From JBDRRP01 sp964446485 (GTDB lineage: Bacteria; Desulfobacterota; Desulfobacteria; Desulfobacterales; JBDRRP01), in NCBI GenBank assembly GCA_964446485.1, contig CAYUOU010000046.1, forward strand, positions 1 through 33,163: a DNA stretch of 33,163 nucleotides. Reading direction: 5' to 3'. A program made the position numbers and the translations under genes. Below, piece by piece: positions 7,178 to 15,087 of this stretch; within the stretch, counting starts at the first letter, position 1, and every line of letters starts with the position of its first letter. The notes below the pieces were generated by a model, which did not search any database, was not told the DNA's origin, and was given only the letters and a program-made list of their open reading frames with translations.

Positions 7178-8307
7178 ATCCATGCCGGCTGCCGTCTCCC
7201 TGCTTCGTTGTGGACGAGGTGAAGCTGGAGAAAAACGCACGCGTGCTGGATGCGGTGCGCAGAAGGACTGGCGCGAAGATTTTATTGGCGCTGAAAGGTT
7301 TCGCAACGTTCAGCCTTTTTGGGTGCATTCGCAGCTATCTGGACGGCACTTGCGCCAGCGGCTGGTTCGAAGCCAAGCTGGGGCGTGAGGAATTCGGCGG
7401 TGAAGTGCATGTTTTCTCTCCAGCCTTCAGCGAGCCCGAAATGGCCGATGTCCTATCGGCGGCCGATCACGTCATCTTCAATAGCTTTGGGCAGCTCCGG
7501 CGATTTCTTCCGATGGTGGCGGCGCTGGGCCCCGGGGTGGAACTGGGGATTCGCCTCAACCCGGAGCACAGCGAGGGGGCGGTGCCCATTTACGACCCCT
7601 GCGTGCCCTCCTCCCGGTTGGGGGTCCGTAAACCCCACTTTGAAGAAGCTTTTCTGGAACACCTGTCGGGGCTGCATTTTCACACTCTCTGCGAACAGAA
7701 CGCCGACGCACTGGACCGAACGCTGGCGGCGGTCGAAGAAAAGTTCGGTCAATACCTGCGCGGCGTGAAATGGCTCAACCTGGGGGGTGGGCACCACATC
7801 ACCCGTGCCGATTACGACGTGGATCGGCTTTGCCGGTGCATCGACCGGGTGCAGGCGCGATACGGCGTTCAGGTCTACCTGGAGCCGGGAGAGGCCGTCG
7901 CTCTCGATGCCGGACTGCTCATGGCGACGGTATTGGACGTGGTCATGGCGGACATTCCCGTCGCCATTCTCGACGCCTCGGCCACCTGCCACATGCCCGA
8001 TGTCCTCGAGATGCCTTACCGGCCGGCGGTGATCGGCGCGGCTGCGCCGGGAGAAAAACAGTGGACCTGCCGACTTGCCGGGAAGTCCTGCCTGGCGGGT
8101 GATGTCATCGGCGAATACGCTTTTGACGCCCCGCTTGCCCCAGGGGACCGGCTCGCCTTTCTCGACATGGCCATCTACAGCATGGTCAAGACCAACACCT
8201 TCAACGGCGTGCCGCTGCCCGCGATTGCCCGCTACCGGTCAGACACGGGGGCTCTCAGCGTGGTGAAGACGTTCGGTTACGAGGATTTCAAGAGGCGGCT
8301 TTCATAG
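7150..8307 (+). CDS. nspC: Carboxynorspermidine decarboxylase
   Basis: A 385-residue PLP-dependent fold-III decarboxylase that removes CO2 from carboxy(nor)spermidine to give (nor)spermidine. The PLP lysine is K49 in LLALKGFATFS. Other landmarks are LHFHTLCEQ, the glycine-rich phosphate loop WLNLGGGHH, EPGEAV, and the NspC-specific DASATCHMPDVLEMPYRP. The start at 7150 (MDRDYL) lies within the end of the dehydrogenase gene in another frame. The frame is open back to 6910, but that part is only the shadow of the dehydrogenase. Together the pair makes spermidine-type polyamines without S-adenosylmethionine decarboxylase. Confidence 0.93.
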   Translation: MDRDYLNRLDPCRLPSPCFVVDEVKLEKNARVLDAVRRRTGAKILLALKGFATFSLFGCIRSYLDGTCASGWFEAKLGREEFGGEVHVFSPAFSEPEMADVLSAADHVIFNSFGQLRRFLPMVAALGPGVELGIRLNPEHSEGAVPIYDPCVPSSRLGVRKPHFEEAFLEHLSGLHFHTLCEQNADALDRTLAAVEEKFGQYLRGVKWLNLGGGHHITRADYDVDRLCRCIDRVQARYGVQVYLEPGEAVALDAGLLMATVLDVVMADIPVAILDASATCHMPDVLEMPYRPAVIGAAAPGEKQWTCRLAGKSCLAGDVIGEYAFDAPLAPGDRLAFLDMAIYSMVKTNTFNGVPLPAIARYRSDTGALSVVKTFGYEDFKRRLS

Positions 8308-8364
8308 CCCGATTGCACCGATTACGAAGCGGATATCGAGACATACGGGAAAACGGAGTAGCCA

Positions 8365-8775
8365 ATGGATTTGGAGCAGCGTATTGCCGAACGGGTGAGA
8401 GACTACCTGCCGGGCCTCATGGATATACAGTTCGTTTCGATTACCACCGATGAAGTGGTGGCCACCCTGAGTGTCCGCAAAGCGCTTTGCAATACCGCCG
8501 ACGTCCTGCACGGCGGCGCGCTGATGGCTTTTGCCGACACCCTGGGCGGCGTCGGGGCCTGGGTGAATCTGCCCGATGCATCGGCAAGGACCACCACCAT
8601 CGAGTCCAAGACCAATTTCACCGCGCCGGCGCCTTTGGGCGCCACCGTCACCGGCCGCAGCCGCCGGGTTCACCAGGGCCGAACCCTTTCGGTCTGGCAG
8701 ACCGAGGTGACCGACGAGCAGGGTGTTCTCGTCGGGATGGTGACTCAGACTCAGATGGTGCTCAACGGGAAGTAA
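8365..8775 (+). CDS. PaaI-type hotdog thioesterase
   Basis: A 136-residue acyl-CoA thioesterase of the PaaI / 4HBT family. The signature VLHGGALMAFADTLGG has the HGG motif at 49-51 and an Asp (rather than Glu) as the likely catalytic acid on the long helix, as in PaaI proteins. Conserved TTTIESKTNFTAPAPLG and a C-terminal TQTQMVLNGK complete the fold. The ATG at 8365 has GGAG about 7 bases upstream. It follows nspC by 57 bases on the same strand and precedes the LysE-type exporter by 17. The acyl substrate is unknown. Confidence 0.88.
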   Translation: MDLEQRIAERVRDYLPGLMDIQFVSITTDEVVATLSVRKALCNTADVLHGGALMAFADTLGGVGAWVNLPDASARTTTIESKTNFTAPAPLGATVTGRSRRVHQGRTLSVWQTEVTDEQGVLVGMVTQTQMVLNGK

Positions 8776-8792
8776 CGCAGGGAGTATCGCCC

Positions 8793-9419
8793 ATGTCAGT
8801 CGACGTCTGGATCGCTTTCGTCATTTCCGCTGAAATCATTCTGATCATTCCCGGCCCCACGATTCTGTTGGTTGTCAGCCAGGCCATTGCCCATGGCAGG
8901 CGGTCGGTCATGCCCCTTGTGGCCGGTGTGCTGCTGGGCGATTTCACCGCCATGACCCTGTCCATGCTGGGCCTGGGTGCGGTGCTGGCCGCATCGGCCG
9001 CGCTCTTCACAGTGCTCAAGTGGATCGGCGCCGGATATCTGATTTATCTGGGAATCCGGTTGTGGCGAAAAGCGCCCGAGCACACACCGGATGCGGAAGC
9101 CGAAGCCAGCACCACCGGCGGGAAGTTGTTCCAAAGCGCCTTCCTCGTCACGGCCCTGAACCCCAAGAGTATCGCCTTCTTCGTGGCGTTCCTCCCCCAG
9201 TTCGTCAATCCGGCGGCGCCGCTGACCATACAACTGACAATCCTGGGAGCCACCTTTCTGGTCATGGCCACGATCAACACGGCCCTCTACGCGCTTTTTG
9301 CCGGTGAACTGCGCGACACCATGAAAAGCCCTCGGGTGCGGCGCTGGTTTGACCGCCTTGGCGGCAGCGCGCTCATCGGGGCGGGGGTGTTCACCGCGAC
9401 ATTGCGACAGGGCAACTAA
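8793..9419 (+). CDS. LysE/RhtB family amino-acid exporter
   Basis: A 208-residue inner-membrane protein with about six hydrophobic segments. It carries the LysE/RhtB hallmark near the N-terminus (IPGPTILLVVSQAIAHGRR) and the mid-protein motif TALNPKSIAFFVAFLPQFV. Members export amino acids and derivatives by proton exchange; the substrate cannot be predicted here. The start at 8793 follows a GGGAG site (cagggagtatcgccc). It is probably co-transcribed with the thioesterase just upstream. Confidence 0.9.
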   Translation: MSVDVWIAFVISAEIILIIPGPTILLVVSQAIAHGRRSVMPLVAGVLLGDFTAMTLSMLGLGAVLAASAALFTVLKWIGAGYLIYLGIRLWRKAPEHTPDAEAEASTTGGKLFQSAFLVTALNPKSIAFFVAFLPQFVNPAAPLTIQLTILGATFLVMATINTALYALFAGELRDTMKSPRVRRWFDRLGGSALIGAGVFTATLRQGN

Positions 9420-9443
9420 CACCCCACTGGAGGCGCGCACCGG

Positions 9444-9472
9444 TTGACACCCTGTTTAATGTATCCTATGAA
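9444..9472 (+). promoter_or_regulatory. Sigma-70 promoter of the beta-barrel gene
   Basis: TTGACA (9444-9449), a 17-base spacer and TATGAA (9467-9472) form a near-consensus promoter ending 43 bases before the start codon at 9516. Confidence 0.65.
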
Positions 9473-9515
9473 GCGCCCCTTTCTGCCATCAACCCTTTTA
9501 ACCTGCTGAGAGAAC

Positions 9516-10466
9516 ATGAAACGACAACGACACCTTTTCGGCGCCCTTGGCGCCTGCGTACTGCTTTTGGCTTATGCCATGACGGCCCACGGGGCGGAAA
9601 AATCCGCTTCCGCCGCCGCACGGTTTCAAGGCCCCCCAGACGGTTGGTCCACCTTTGTCCGGGGCGGGGCCGTCAACCAGTTCGATACGGACATCGACGA
9701 CGACGGCGGTTTCGGCACCCAACGCTTTTACTTTCAGGGTGGCGCCACTTACACTTGGGATCGGCGCAACAGCGTATCGCTGGCCCTGGGCTACGGCCGT
9801 GACGGCTATCATTTCGATGGGTCGAGTGGGTTCGGGGCGCTGTCACCGTGGGAAGACATTCACGGCGTGGATGTTGCTGTCCCGGTGCGATACGGCCTGA
9901 ACCGCAAATGGACGGCGTTTGTCGTGCCGTCTGTTCGGGTCAACGCAGAGGATGGCGCGGAAACCGGAGATGCCACAACCGGCGGGGTGCTGGGCGGCGC
10001 GGCCTACCGCGTCGGCGACAGACTCACTCTGGGGCCGGGGATCGGCGTTGTTACCCAAATCGAGGACGACGTGGAAGTCTTTCCCATTCTTCTCATCGAT
10101 TGGCGCATCACCGACGCCATCAGTCTGACCACGGGACGCGCAGTGGGTGCCACGCTTGGGCCTGGACTGCAATTGGTGTGGGCCCCTGATCGAAACTGGG
10201 AGTTCAGCTTCGGCGGGCGGTATGAACGGTTGCGATTCCGACTGGACAAAGACGGGCCCGCACCCGAAGGGGTGGGTGACGATCGTGCTTTCCCAATGTA
10301 TGCCGGCTTCCGCTACAGCTTCACCCCGCTGTTCCAGGTGAGTGTGATTGGCGGGGTGGAACTTGGGGGGGAATTGCTCCTGGAAGACCGCAACGGCAAC
10401 CTTGTCCGAAAATCCGGATATGGGACGGCGGGTTTTCTGGGCGGGGCCATCAACTTGAGATTCTAA
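9516..10466 (+). CDS. Outer-membrane beta-barrel protein
   Basis: A 316-residue secreted protein. The signal peptide is clear: a basic start (MKRQRH), a hydrophobic core (GACVLLLAYAM) and a cleavage region near AHGAEK. The mature part consists of alternating amphipathic strands rich in Gly, Tyr, Arg and Asp. It ends INLRF, the C-terminal Phe expected for Bam-inserted barrels. I see no channel- or enzyme-specific motif. It resembles the broad outer-membrane beta-barrel/DUF6268-like group, so substrate and role are unknown. Its own promoter at 9444-9472 suggests independent expression. Confidence 0.8.
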   Translation: MKRQRHLFGALGACVLLLAYAMTAHGAEKSASAAARFQGPPDGWSTFVRGGAVNQFDTDIDDDGGFGTQRFYFQGGATYTWDRRNSVSLALGYGRDGYHFDGSSGFGALSPWEDIHGVDVAVPVRYGLNRKWTAFVVPSVRVNAEDGAETGDATTGGVLGGAAYRVGDRLTLGPGIGVVTQIEDDVEVFPILLIDWRITDAISLTTGRAVGATLGPGLQLVWAPDRNWEFSFGGRYERLRFRLDKDGPAPEGVGDDRAFPMYAGFRYSFTPLFQVSVIGGVELGGELLLEDRNGNLVRKSGYGTAGFLGGAINLRF

Positions 10467-10509
10467 ACGAGTACAGCACCTTCCCCGCGGTACCCGGAGG
10501 ACTGCGGCC

Positions 10510-10914
10510 ATGGCCATCGACATCCCGGACAACGACATCCTATGGCATGCGGTGCGGGCTCAGGGGGCAGGTGGCCAGAACGTCAACAAGGTCGCCACGG
10601 CCGTTCACCTGCACTTTGACATACGTACCTCCTCTCTGCCCGACGCGGTGAAAGCCCGGCTGCTGTCCCTTCATGATCGGCGGATCACGTCGGAAGGCGT
10701 CATCGTGATCAAGGCACAGCGCTGTCGCACCCAGGAAAAAAACCGAGAAGACGCCGTTGAGCGGCTTAAGGCGCTTGTCGACAGTGTCTTGCGCACGCCC
10801 AAACGTCGTCGCCCCACCCGGCCCACCCGACAGTCTAAAGAAAAGCGGCTCCAGCAAAAGAAGCGCCGCAGTCGGATAAAGGCGCTGCGGCTGCGTGGCC
10901 ATGACTTCGAATAG
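10510..10914 (+). CDS. arfB: Alternative ribosome-rescue factor ArfB (YaeJ)
   Basis: A 134-residue peptidyl-tRNA hydrolase of the ICT1/YaeJ family that rescues stalled ribosomes without tmRNA. The N-terminal domain carries the catalytic GGQ (21-23, in RAQGAGGQNVNKV) and the family sequence GVIVIKAQRCRTQEKNRE. The basic C-terminal tail (RRRPTRPTRQSKEKRL and beyond) is the part that enters the empty mRNA channel. The length fits ArfB and excludes the longer RF1/RF2. The ATG at 10510 has CCGGAGGA 8 to 10 bases upstream. Confidence 0.93.
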   Translation: MAIDIPDNDILWHAVRAQGAGGQNVNKVATAVHLHFDIRTSSLPDAVKARLLSLHDRRITSEGVIVIKAQRCRTQEKNREDAVERLKALVDSVLRTPKRRRPTRPTRQSKEKRLQQKKRRSRIKALRLRGHDFE

Positions 10915-10941
10915 GGACGGCGTCAATTGGCCGGTGCTGTG

Positions 10942-11088
10942 TCAGCGAGGGGGGAGTACGGTCTTTTCAAGATTGGCCAGCCAAGCGGGAATGTCCCCCT
11001 TGGGTCCAAATAAAGGATGATGTCTAACTCCATGCAGCTGTCCCTTAAAAGGCGCATCCGCGTCCGGCCGCAGTGTACGAACGCCCGA
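10942..11088 (-). other. Open frame continuing in frame after the YHS stop codon
   Basis: After the TGA of the YHS gene (11089-11091) the same frame stays open for 48 codons to a second TGA at 10942-10944. The translation looks protein-like, with HHPLFGPKGDIPAWLANLEK and a final TVLPPR. No ATG, GTG or TTG with a ribosome-binding site starts it alone. It may be a decayed gene end, a read-through extension, or chance. It occupies most of the gap between arfB and the YHS gene. Confidence 0.3.
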
Positions 11089-11328
11089 TCAGCGGCATTC
11101 GGGGGGTGTCCGTGTGCAGTGGGTGTTTTTAAGGCGTTCAGTGTATCTCGCCCAGAATCCTTTCTTGGTTTTGGCGTCGGCCGTGTCGAATTTGCGCCGG
11201 CAGTCGTCCGAGCAAAAATAGTGGGTGCCCTTGTCGTCAGTTACGGTGAAACGGACCTTGCGCGGGTCGACCGTCTTTTCGCAGACGGGATCCACAACGG
11301 ATTCCGGAATCGTATCGTTTTGGCTCAT
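11089..11328 (-). CDS. YHS domain protein, metal-binding
   Basis: A 79-residue YHS/TRASH-like protein. The metal-binding cysteines are visible in DPVCEKTVD (C16) and THYFCSDDCRRKF. The C-terminal KKGFWARYTERL resembles the tail of small YHS proteins in related bacteria, so the annotated end is probably genuine. Likely a cytosolic metal chaperone or sensor; copper or another soft metal is usual for the family. The ATG at 11328 is preceded by AAGGAGG 8 bases upstream. Confidence 0.85.
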   Translation of the reverse strand: MSQNDTIPESVVDPVCEKTVDPRKVRFTVTDDKGTHYFCSDDCRRKFDTADAKTKKGFWARYTERLKNTHCTRTPPECR

Positions 11329-11485
11329 GATTAGTCCTCCTTGCGGGTTGCGTGATTTATGGCAAATACTTTTTTTCGAATTACCATTGTCAAGCCCGGC
11401 ATGACGGCCGAAGGGGTTTTTACAATGCCGTCGCCATGACAGAATATAATACCCATTTTTGATAAGGCACCTCTCTGCGGCGACA

Positions 11486-12943
11486 TCAATTCATGCCCCC
11501 CATCGTCACGTACTTGACTTCCAGATATTCATCGATGCCGTAGCGGGAGCCTTCGCGGCCGATTCCAGATTGCTTCATCCCGCCAAATGGTGCTTCGGCC
11601 ATGGAAATGATGCCGGTGTTGACTCCGACGATGCCGTATTCCAGGGCTTCGGAAACCCGCCATGCACGGCCGAGGTCACGCGTGTAAAAGTAGGCCGCCA
11701 GTCCGAACTCGGTGTCATTGGCCATGGCCACAGCTGCTTTCTCGTCCGTGAAGCGAAAAACCGGTGCCACCGGACCGAAGGTTTCCTCTTTGGCGATGCG
11801 CATTGCCGGCGTCACGTTTTTCAGTACCGTGGGCGTGAAGAAGGTACCGCCCAAATCGTGTCGGCGCCCTCCGGTGACGATTTCCGCCCCTCGGTTGACG
11901 GCATCTGAAATGTGCGCTTCGACTTTTTCCACCGCCGCCATGTCGATCAACGGGCCTTGGTGCACGCCGTCCTCGAAACCGCTGCCGACGCTGAGATCGG
12001 ATACCGCCGCAGATAAACGGTCGGTAAAGGCGTCGTGGATCCCGGCCTGCACCAGCAACCGGTTGGCGCAGACGCAGGTTTGCCCGGCGTTGCGATATTT
12101 GGACGCTAGTGCGCCGTCTACCGCTTCGTCGAGATCGGCGTCGTCAAATACGATAAAGGGGGCATTGCCGCCCAGTTCCAGGGAGATGCGTTTGACGGTG
12201 TCAGCGCATTGGGCCATGAGCCTCCGGCCCACCGCCGTGGAGCCGGTGAAGCTGAGTTTACGCACAATAGGACTGGCGGTCAATTCTCCGCCGATGGTTG
12301 TGGCGTCACCGGTCACCACGTTGAGCACTCCTTTTGGAATGCCGGCCCGGTGGGCCAGTTCGGCCAGCGCCAGCGCCGAGAGCGGTGTCTGGCCGGCGGG
12401 TTTTAGCACCATGGTGCAGCCGGCGGCCAGTGCCGGCGCGGCTTTCCGAGCGATCATTGCCGAGGGGAAGTTCCACGGGGTGATGGCGGCGCAGACGCCC
12501 ACCGGCTCCTTGAGCACCACGATGCGGCGATCGCTCATGGGGGTCGGAATCGTATCCCCGTAGACCCGCTTGCCCTCCTCGGCGAACCACTGAATGAAGG
12601 CGGCGCTGTAGGCGATTTCCCCACGCGACTCGGACAGGGGCTTTCCCTGTTCGGCGGTCATGATGTGAGCCAGCCCTTCCTGGTGAGCCATTACCAACGC
12701 ATACCATTTCATGAGCAGGGTGGCGCGCGCTTTGGCCGGCCGGTGCCGCCAGTCTTCATACGCCGCCGCCGCCGCATCCACGGCGCGGCGGGTCTCCATT
12801 ACCCCGGCCTTGGGGACGTTGGCCAGAACGCTCCCGTCAGCCGGGTTGGTGACGCCGATGGTTTGGCCGCTTTCTGCCGCAACCCACTCGCCGTCGATGT
12901 ACATCAACGGTTTTACCAGTGCAGGGTCAAATTCATGTTTCAT
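11486..12943 (-). CDS. gabD: Succinate-semialdehyde dehydrogenase (NAD(P)+)-type ALDH
   Basis: A 485-residue aldehyde dehydrogenase oxidising succinate semialdehyde, or a related omega-semialdehyde, to the acid. The catalytic Cys is C290 in NAGQTCVCANR, and the general-base Glu is E256 in ISLELGGNAPFIVF. The cofactor segment TPWNFPSAMIARK and the C-terminal MAEAPFGGMKQSGIGREG are typical of GabD. The extra Cys two residues after the nucleophile is seen in regulated SSADHs. The start at 12943 has AGGAGGA about 7 bases upstream; the frame runs back to 13042 without support. No GABA transaminase is nearby, so the physiological substrate is inferred from family. Confidence 0.88.
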   Translation of the reverse strand: MKHEFDPALVKPLMYIDGEWVAAESGQTIGVTNPADGSVLANVPKAGVMETRRAVDAAAAAYEDWRHRPAKARATLLMKWYALVMAHQEGLAHIMTAEQGKPLSESRGEIAYSAAFIQWFAEEGKRVYGDTIPTPMSDRRIVVLKEPVGVCAAITPWNFPSAMIARKAAPALAAGCTMVLKPAGQTPLSALALAELAHRAGIPKGVLNVVTGDATTIGGELTASPIVRKLSFTGSTAVGRRLMAQCADTVKRISLELGGNAPFIVFDDADLDEAVDGALASKYRNAGQTCVCANRLLVQAGIHDAFTDRLSAAVSDLSVGSGFEDGVHQGPLIDMAAVEKVEAHISDAVNRGAEIVTGGRRHDLGGTFFTPTVLKNVTPAMRIAKEETFGPVAPVFRFTDEKAAVAMANDTEFGLAAYFYTRDLGRAWRVSEALEYGIVGVNTGIISMAEAPFGGMKQSGIGREGSRYGIDEYLEVKYVTMGGMN

Positions 12944-13000
12944 GCATTCCTCCTGTTTCGCTAGATAGTGTAGCTTGCTAATCTTTTTCCAGGGACTTCC

Positions 13001-13020
13001 CGGTCCTCGGTAAGGGACCG
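13001..13020. other. Small inverted repeat between gabD and hsp20
   Basis: CGGTCC-tcggtaag-GGACCG, a perfect 6-bp inverted repeat just downstream of the proposed gabD promoter. It could be an operator or a leader hairpin. Confidence 0.3.
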
Positions 13021-13030
13021 ACGGTTCATT

Positions 13031-13059
13031 ATCATATGGCAAAAATATACTAAAAGTAA
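13031..13059 (-). promoter_or_regulatory. Possible gabD promoter
   Basis: On the minus strand, TTACTT (13059-13054), a 17-base spacer and TATGAT (13036-13031), in an AT-rich block divergent from the hsp20 promoter. Confidence 0.4.
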
Positions 13060-13070
13060 TATGTACTATG

Positions 13071-13098
13071 TTGACATAAACCCGGCAGCGATTATCGT
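13071..13098 (+). promoter_or_regulatory. Possible hsp20 promoter
   Basis: TTGACA (13071-13076), a 16-base spacer and TATCGT (13093-13098), about 50 bases before the hsp20 start. It is a sigma-70-type match; no heat-shock CIRCE element is seen. Confidence 0.45.
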
Positions 13099-13150
13099 TT
13101 ACCCAAAAGCTGCATGTTTCAATCTAACACCCATTTTCAAGGAGGCAAAA

Positions 13151-13600
13151 ATGGAACTCGTAAGATGGAACCCCTGGGGTAACCGTATGGCGCTTCGCAG
13201 CAATTTTGATCGGCTCTTTGACGAGTTTTTCGCGGCATCTCCCTATCCGGGCACCCGTGGTGAGAATCTCACCGGTTCTTGGAACCCGGCGGTGGATGTT
13301 TTCGAAGCGGACGCTACTTATGTCATCAAAGCCGAGCTGCCAGGCATTGATAAGAAAGATATCTCTCTCGACGTCAGCGACGGTGTGCTCACCCTCAAGG
13401 GTGAGCGCAAACACGAAAACGAAGTGAAGGAAGAAACCTACTACCGTCGTGAAATGTCCTACGGCAGTTTTCAGCGGTCTTTTCGACTGCCGAGCGATGT
13501 GAACGCTGAGAACATCAAGGCCGACTTCAAGGATGGTGTTCTCAGGGTCGAAATTCCCAAGCCCGAAGCACGCCAACCGAAGCAGATTACCGTTCACTAG
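13151..13600 (+). CDS. Hsp20 / alpha-crystallin small heat-shock protein
   Basis: A 149-residue ATP-independent holdase chaperone that binds unfolding proteins in the cytosol. An N-terminal arm (MELVRWNPWGN, then FDRLFDEFF) precedes the alpha-crystallin domain, which starts at PAVDVFEADATYVIKAELPG. It ends with the hallmark FKDGVLRVEIPKPE; the C-terminal tail is QPKQITVH, the I-x-I/V-like anchor used in oligomerisation. The ATG at 13151 has GGAGG 6 bases upstream. A strong hairpin follows the gene. It is divergent from gabD with facing promoters. Confidence 0.93.
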   Translation: MELVRWNPWGNRMALRSNFDRLFDEFFAASPYPGTRGENLTGSWNPAVDVFEADATYVIKAELPGIDKKDISLDVSDGVLTLKGERKHENEVKEETYYRREMSYGSFQRSFRLPSDVNAENIKADFKDGVLRVEIPKPEARQPKQITVH

Positions 13601-13626
13601 TTCACTGCCGTTACGCACAATACATC

Positions 13627-13661
13627 GAACCGCCGGGGTCAGCAATTGACCCCGGCGGTTC
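13627..13661. terminator. Hairpin between convergent hsp20 and MBL genes
   Basis: A perfect 15-bp stem (GAACCGCCGGGGTCA and its complement) with a 5-base loop, 27 bases after the hsp20 stop. A clean T-run is missing, but the position between convergent genes suits a bidirectional terminator. Confidence 0.65.
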
Positions 13662-13714
13662 ACTTATTCCCATCACTGCATAAACAAAATGGCACAGAAT
13701 TTACAACATACTGT

Positions 13715-14305
13715 TCATGGATTGGTGATATAGGGGTTTTCACGTTTTTCACGGCCCATGGTGGAGGTGGGGGTGCTGCCGTAGTCGTGGCCGGGAAGAA
13801 TCACCGTATCCTCCGGGATTTCTGCCGCCAGGCGCTGCAAGGAAGCGATGAGGCGGTCGAAATCCCCACCGGCCAGATCGGTCCGCCCTGCGTCCCCTAC
13901 GAACAGGGTGTCCCCGGTGAAGAGGTGCCCAGCCAGGAGCAGGCACACGGCGTCGGGGATGTGGCCGGGCGTGTACAGGACGACGAAGGACAGCTCACCC
14001 AGGGGTAGCCGTGCGCCGTCGGTGAGGGGGATGTCGATGGGGCCGCCGCCGGCGCCGGGATACCGGGCCACGGGGATCCCCAGCGCGGCTCTCAAAACGG
14101 CGTTACCGGCCACGTGGTCGTGGTGCCCGTGGGTGTTGATGATGTAGCGGGGCGAGTAGCCGTTGTCGTCGATGACGGCGAGGATGCGGTCGGTGTCGTC
14201 GCCGGGGTCGATGACGGCGCACGCCCCAGTCACCGGGCACGCAGCTACATAGCTGTTCACGTCGACCGGTGACATGGGCAGACGGTGGATGAAGGGTTGA
14301 TTCAT
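13715..14305 (-). CDS. Metallo-beta-lactamase-fold hydrolase, glyoxalase II-like
   Basis: A 196-residue MBL-fold enzyme of the hydroxyacylglutathione hydrolase-like group (short GloB/YcbL type). The zinc motif is THGHHDH. Further ligands are in YTPGHIPDAV, FTGDTLFVGDAGRTD and ILPGHDYG. It lacks the C-terminal glutathione-binding domain of true GloB, so a different thioester may be the substrate. I prefer the ATG at 14305 because GGAGG sits about 10 bases upstream; an ATG at 14323 overlaps that site. It converges on hsp20 across the 13627 hairpin. Confidence 0.85.
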   Translation of the reverse strand: MNQPFIHRLPMSPVDVNSYVAACPVTGACAVIDPGDDTDRILAVIDDNGYSPRYIINTHGHHDHVAGNAVLRAALGIPVARYPGAGGGPIDIPLTDGARLPLGELSFVVLYTPGHIPDAVCLLLAGHLFTGDTLFVGDAGRTDLAGGDFDRLIASLQRLAAEIPEDTVILPGHDYGSTPTSTMGREKRENPYITNP

Positions 14306-14639
14306 CGGGCGGTTTTCCTCCATTGTTTTGGGTTACGGTAAAGGGAGGCACCTGGAATACCGGTGACGGGACGCCTTCGAATCTCCCCTGGAGGTCAACC
14401 ACCACACCGGTCATCATCATGCTTGCGTAATCAGGTTGGGGCAGTGCCTGGATATACAGGGGATGCGGTTTCCAGGTCAACAGCTCACCGTCGGCGCTCT
14501 CACGGCGATGGGTCAAAGACCGGCTGGATGCAACGACTCCCCGGTCGAATCGGTTGCGTACAACGGACAAACTCTGATAGAAACGGCCAACCGTCGGACG
14601 CGTTACCGGGCGCACGATGCAGCGAGGAAGGACCTTGGC
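14306..14639. other. Gap with possible decayed gene fragment
   Basis: No plus-strand gene is convincing here. On the minus strand roughly 14340-14580 reads as an open, protein-like stretch containing LLTWKPHPLYIQALPQPDY and GVPSPVFQVPPFTV. It lacks a start and merges into the shadow of neighbouring genes. It could be a remnant of a lost gene. The promoters of the divergent MBL and TerB-like genes must also lie here, but I see no strong match. Confidence 0.3.
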
Positions 14640-15053
14640 ATGGAAATCAGTTTCGTTCAAGAAAATCAGGGCGACCTGGACATCGAGCAATACATTCGGC
14701 TGCTGGTGTCGGTGGCCAAGTCGGACCCCAAAAACGGTCCACCCGAATATGAATATGTCAAACGGCAAGCCAACGCACTGGGCATCGACATCGTTTCCTT
14801 GTGGAACGACACACCAAAACACTACTTGCTCTCCCCCATCCGGGTGTCCCGCAACGTGGCGCTGGTGATCATCAAGGACTGCATCATGCTGGCCAGTATG
14901 GACGGCAATTTTTCCATTGGCGAGAAGGAAAAGGTCTACCGATTCGCCGAGCGCCTCGATGTCACTCGGACGGACGTGGATGCCGTGGTGACATGGCTGG
15001 GCGATTACGACCGACTGTGGCGCCGATGGAACGCCCTCATCCAGCTCGATTGA
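14640..15053 (+). CDS. TerB-like (tellurite-resistance type) protein
   Basis: A 137-residue helical, acidic protein. Its second half matches the TerB/DjlA-like helical fold: a hydrophobic helix, then MASMDGNFSIGEKEKVYRFAE (shown to its 20-residue core ASMDGNFSIGEKEKVYRFAE), then LDVTRTDVDAVVTWL. The acidic DGNFSIGE turn is the metal-binding-like loop of this family. The start at 14640 has GAGGAAGGA about 8 bases upstream. It precedes the exchanger-like membrane gene by 31 bases on the same strand, so a link to cation handling is plausible but inferred. Confidence 0.7.
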   Translation: MEISFVQENQGDLDIEQYIRLLVSVAKSDPKNGPPEYEYVKRQANALGIDIVSLWNDTPKHYLLSPIRVSRNVALVIIKDCIMLASMDGNFSIGEKEKVYRFAERLDVTRTDVDAVVTWLGDYDRLWRRWNALIQLD

Positions 15054-15063
15054 GCGGTCATCC

Positions 15064-15087
15064 CATGGGAAGCGATGGTTTCCCATG
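15064..15087 (+). promoter_or_regulatory. Hairpin covering the start codon of the exchanger gene
   Basis: CATGGGAA (15064-15071) pairs perfectly with TTCCCATG (15080-15087), and the second arm contains the start codon at 15085. In mRNA this could hide the initiation site. It may also be chance. Confidence 0.35.

Noticed and set aside
11089..11091. Selenocysteine at the TGA ending the YHS gene
   Set aside because: No convincing SECIS-like hairpin follows, and small YHS proteins usually end near here with this kind of tail.
12944..13042. Longer N-terminus for the aldehyde dehydrogenase
   Set aside because: The extension covers the divergent promoter region, and a strong ribosome-binding site precedes the ATG at 12943.
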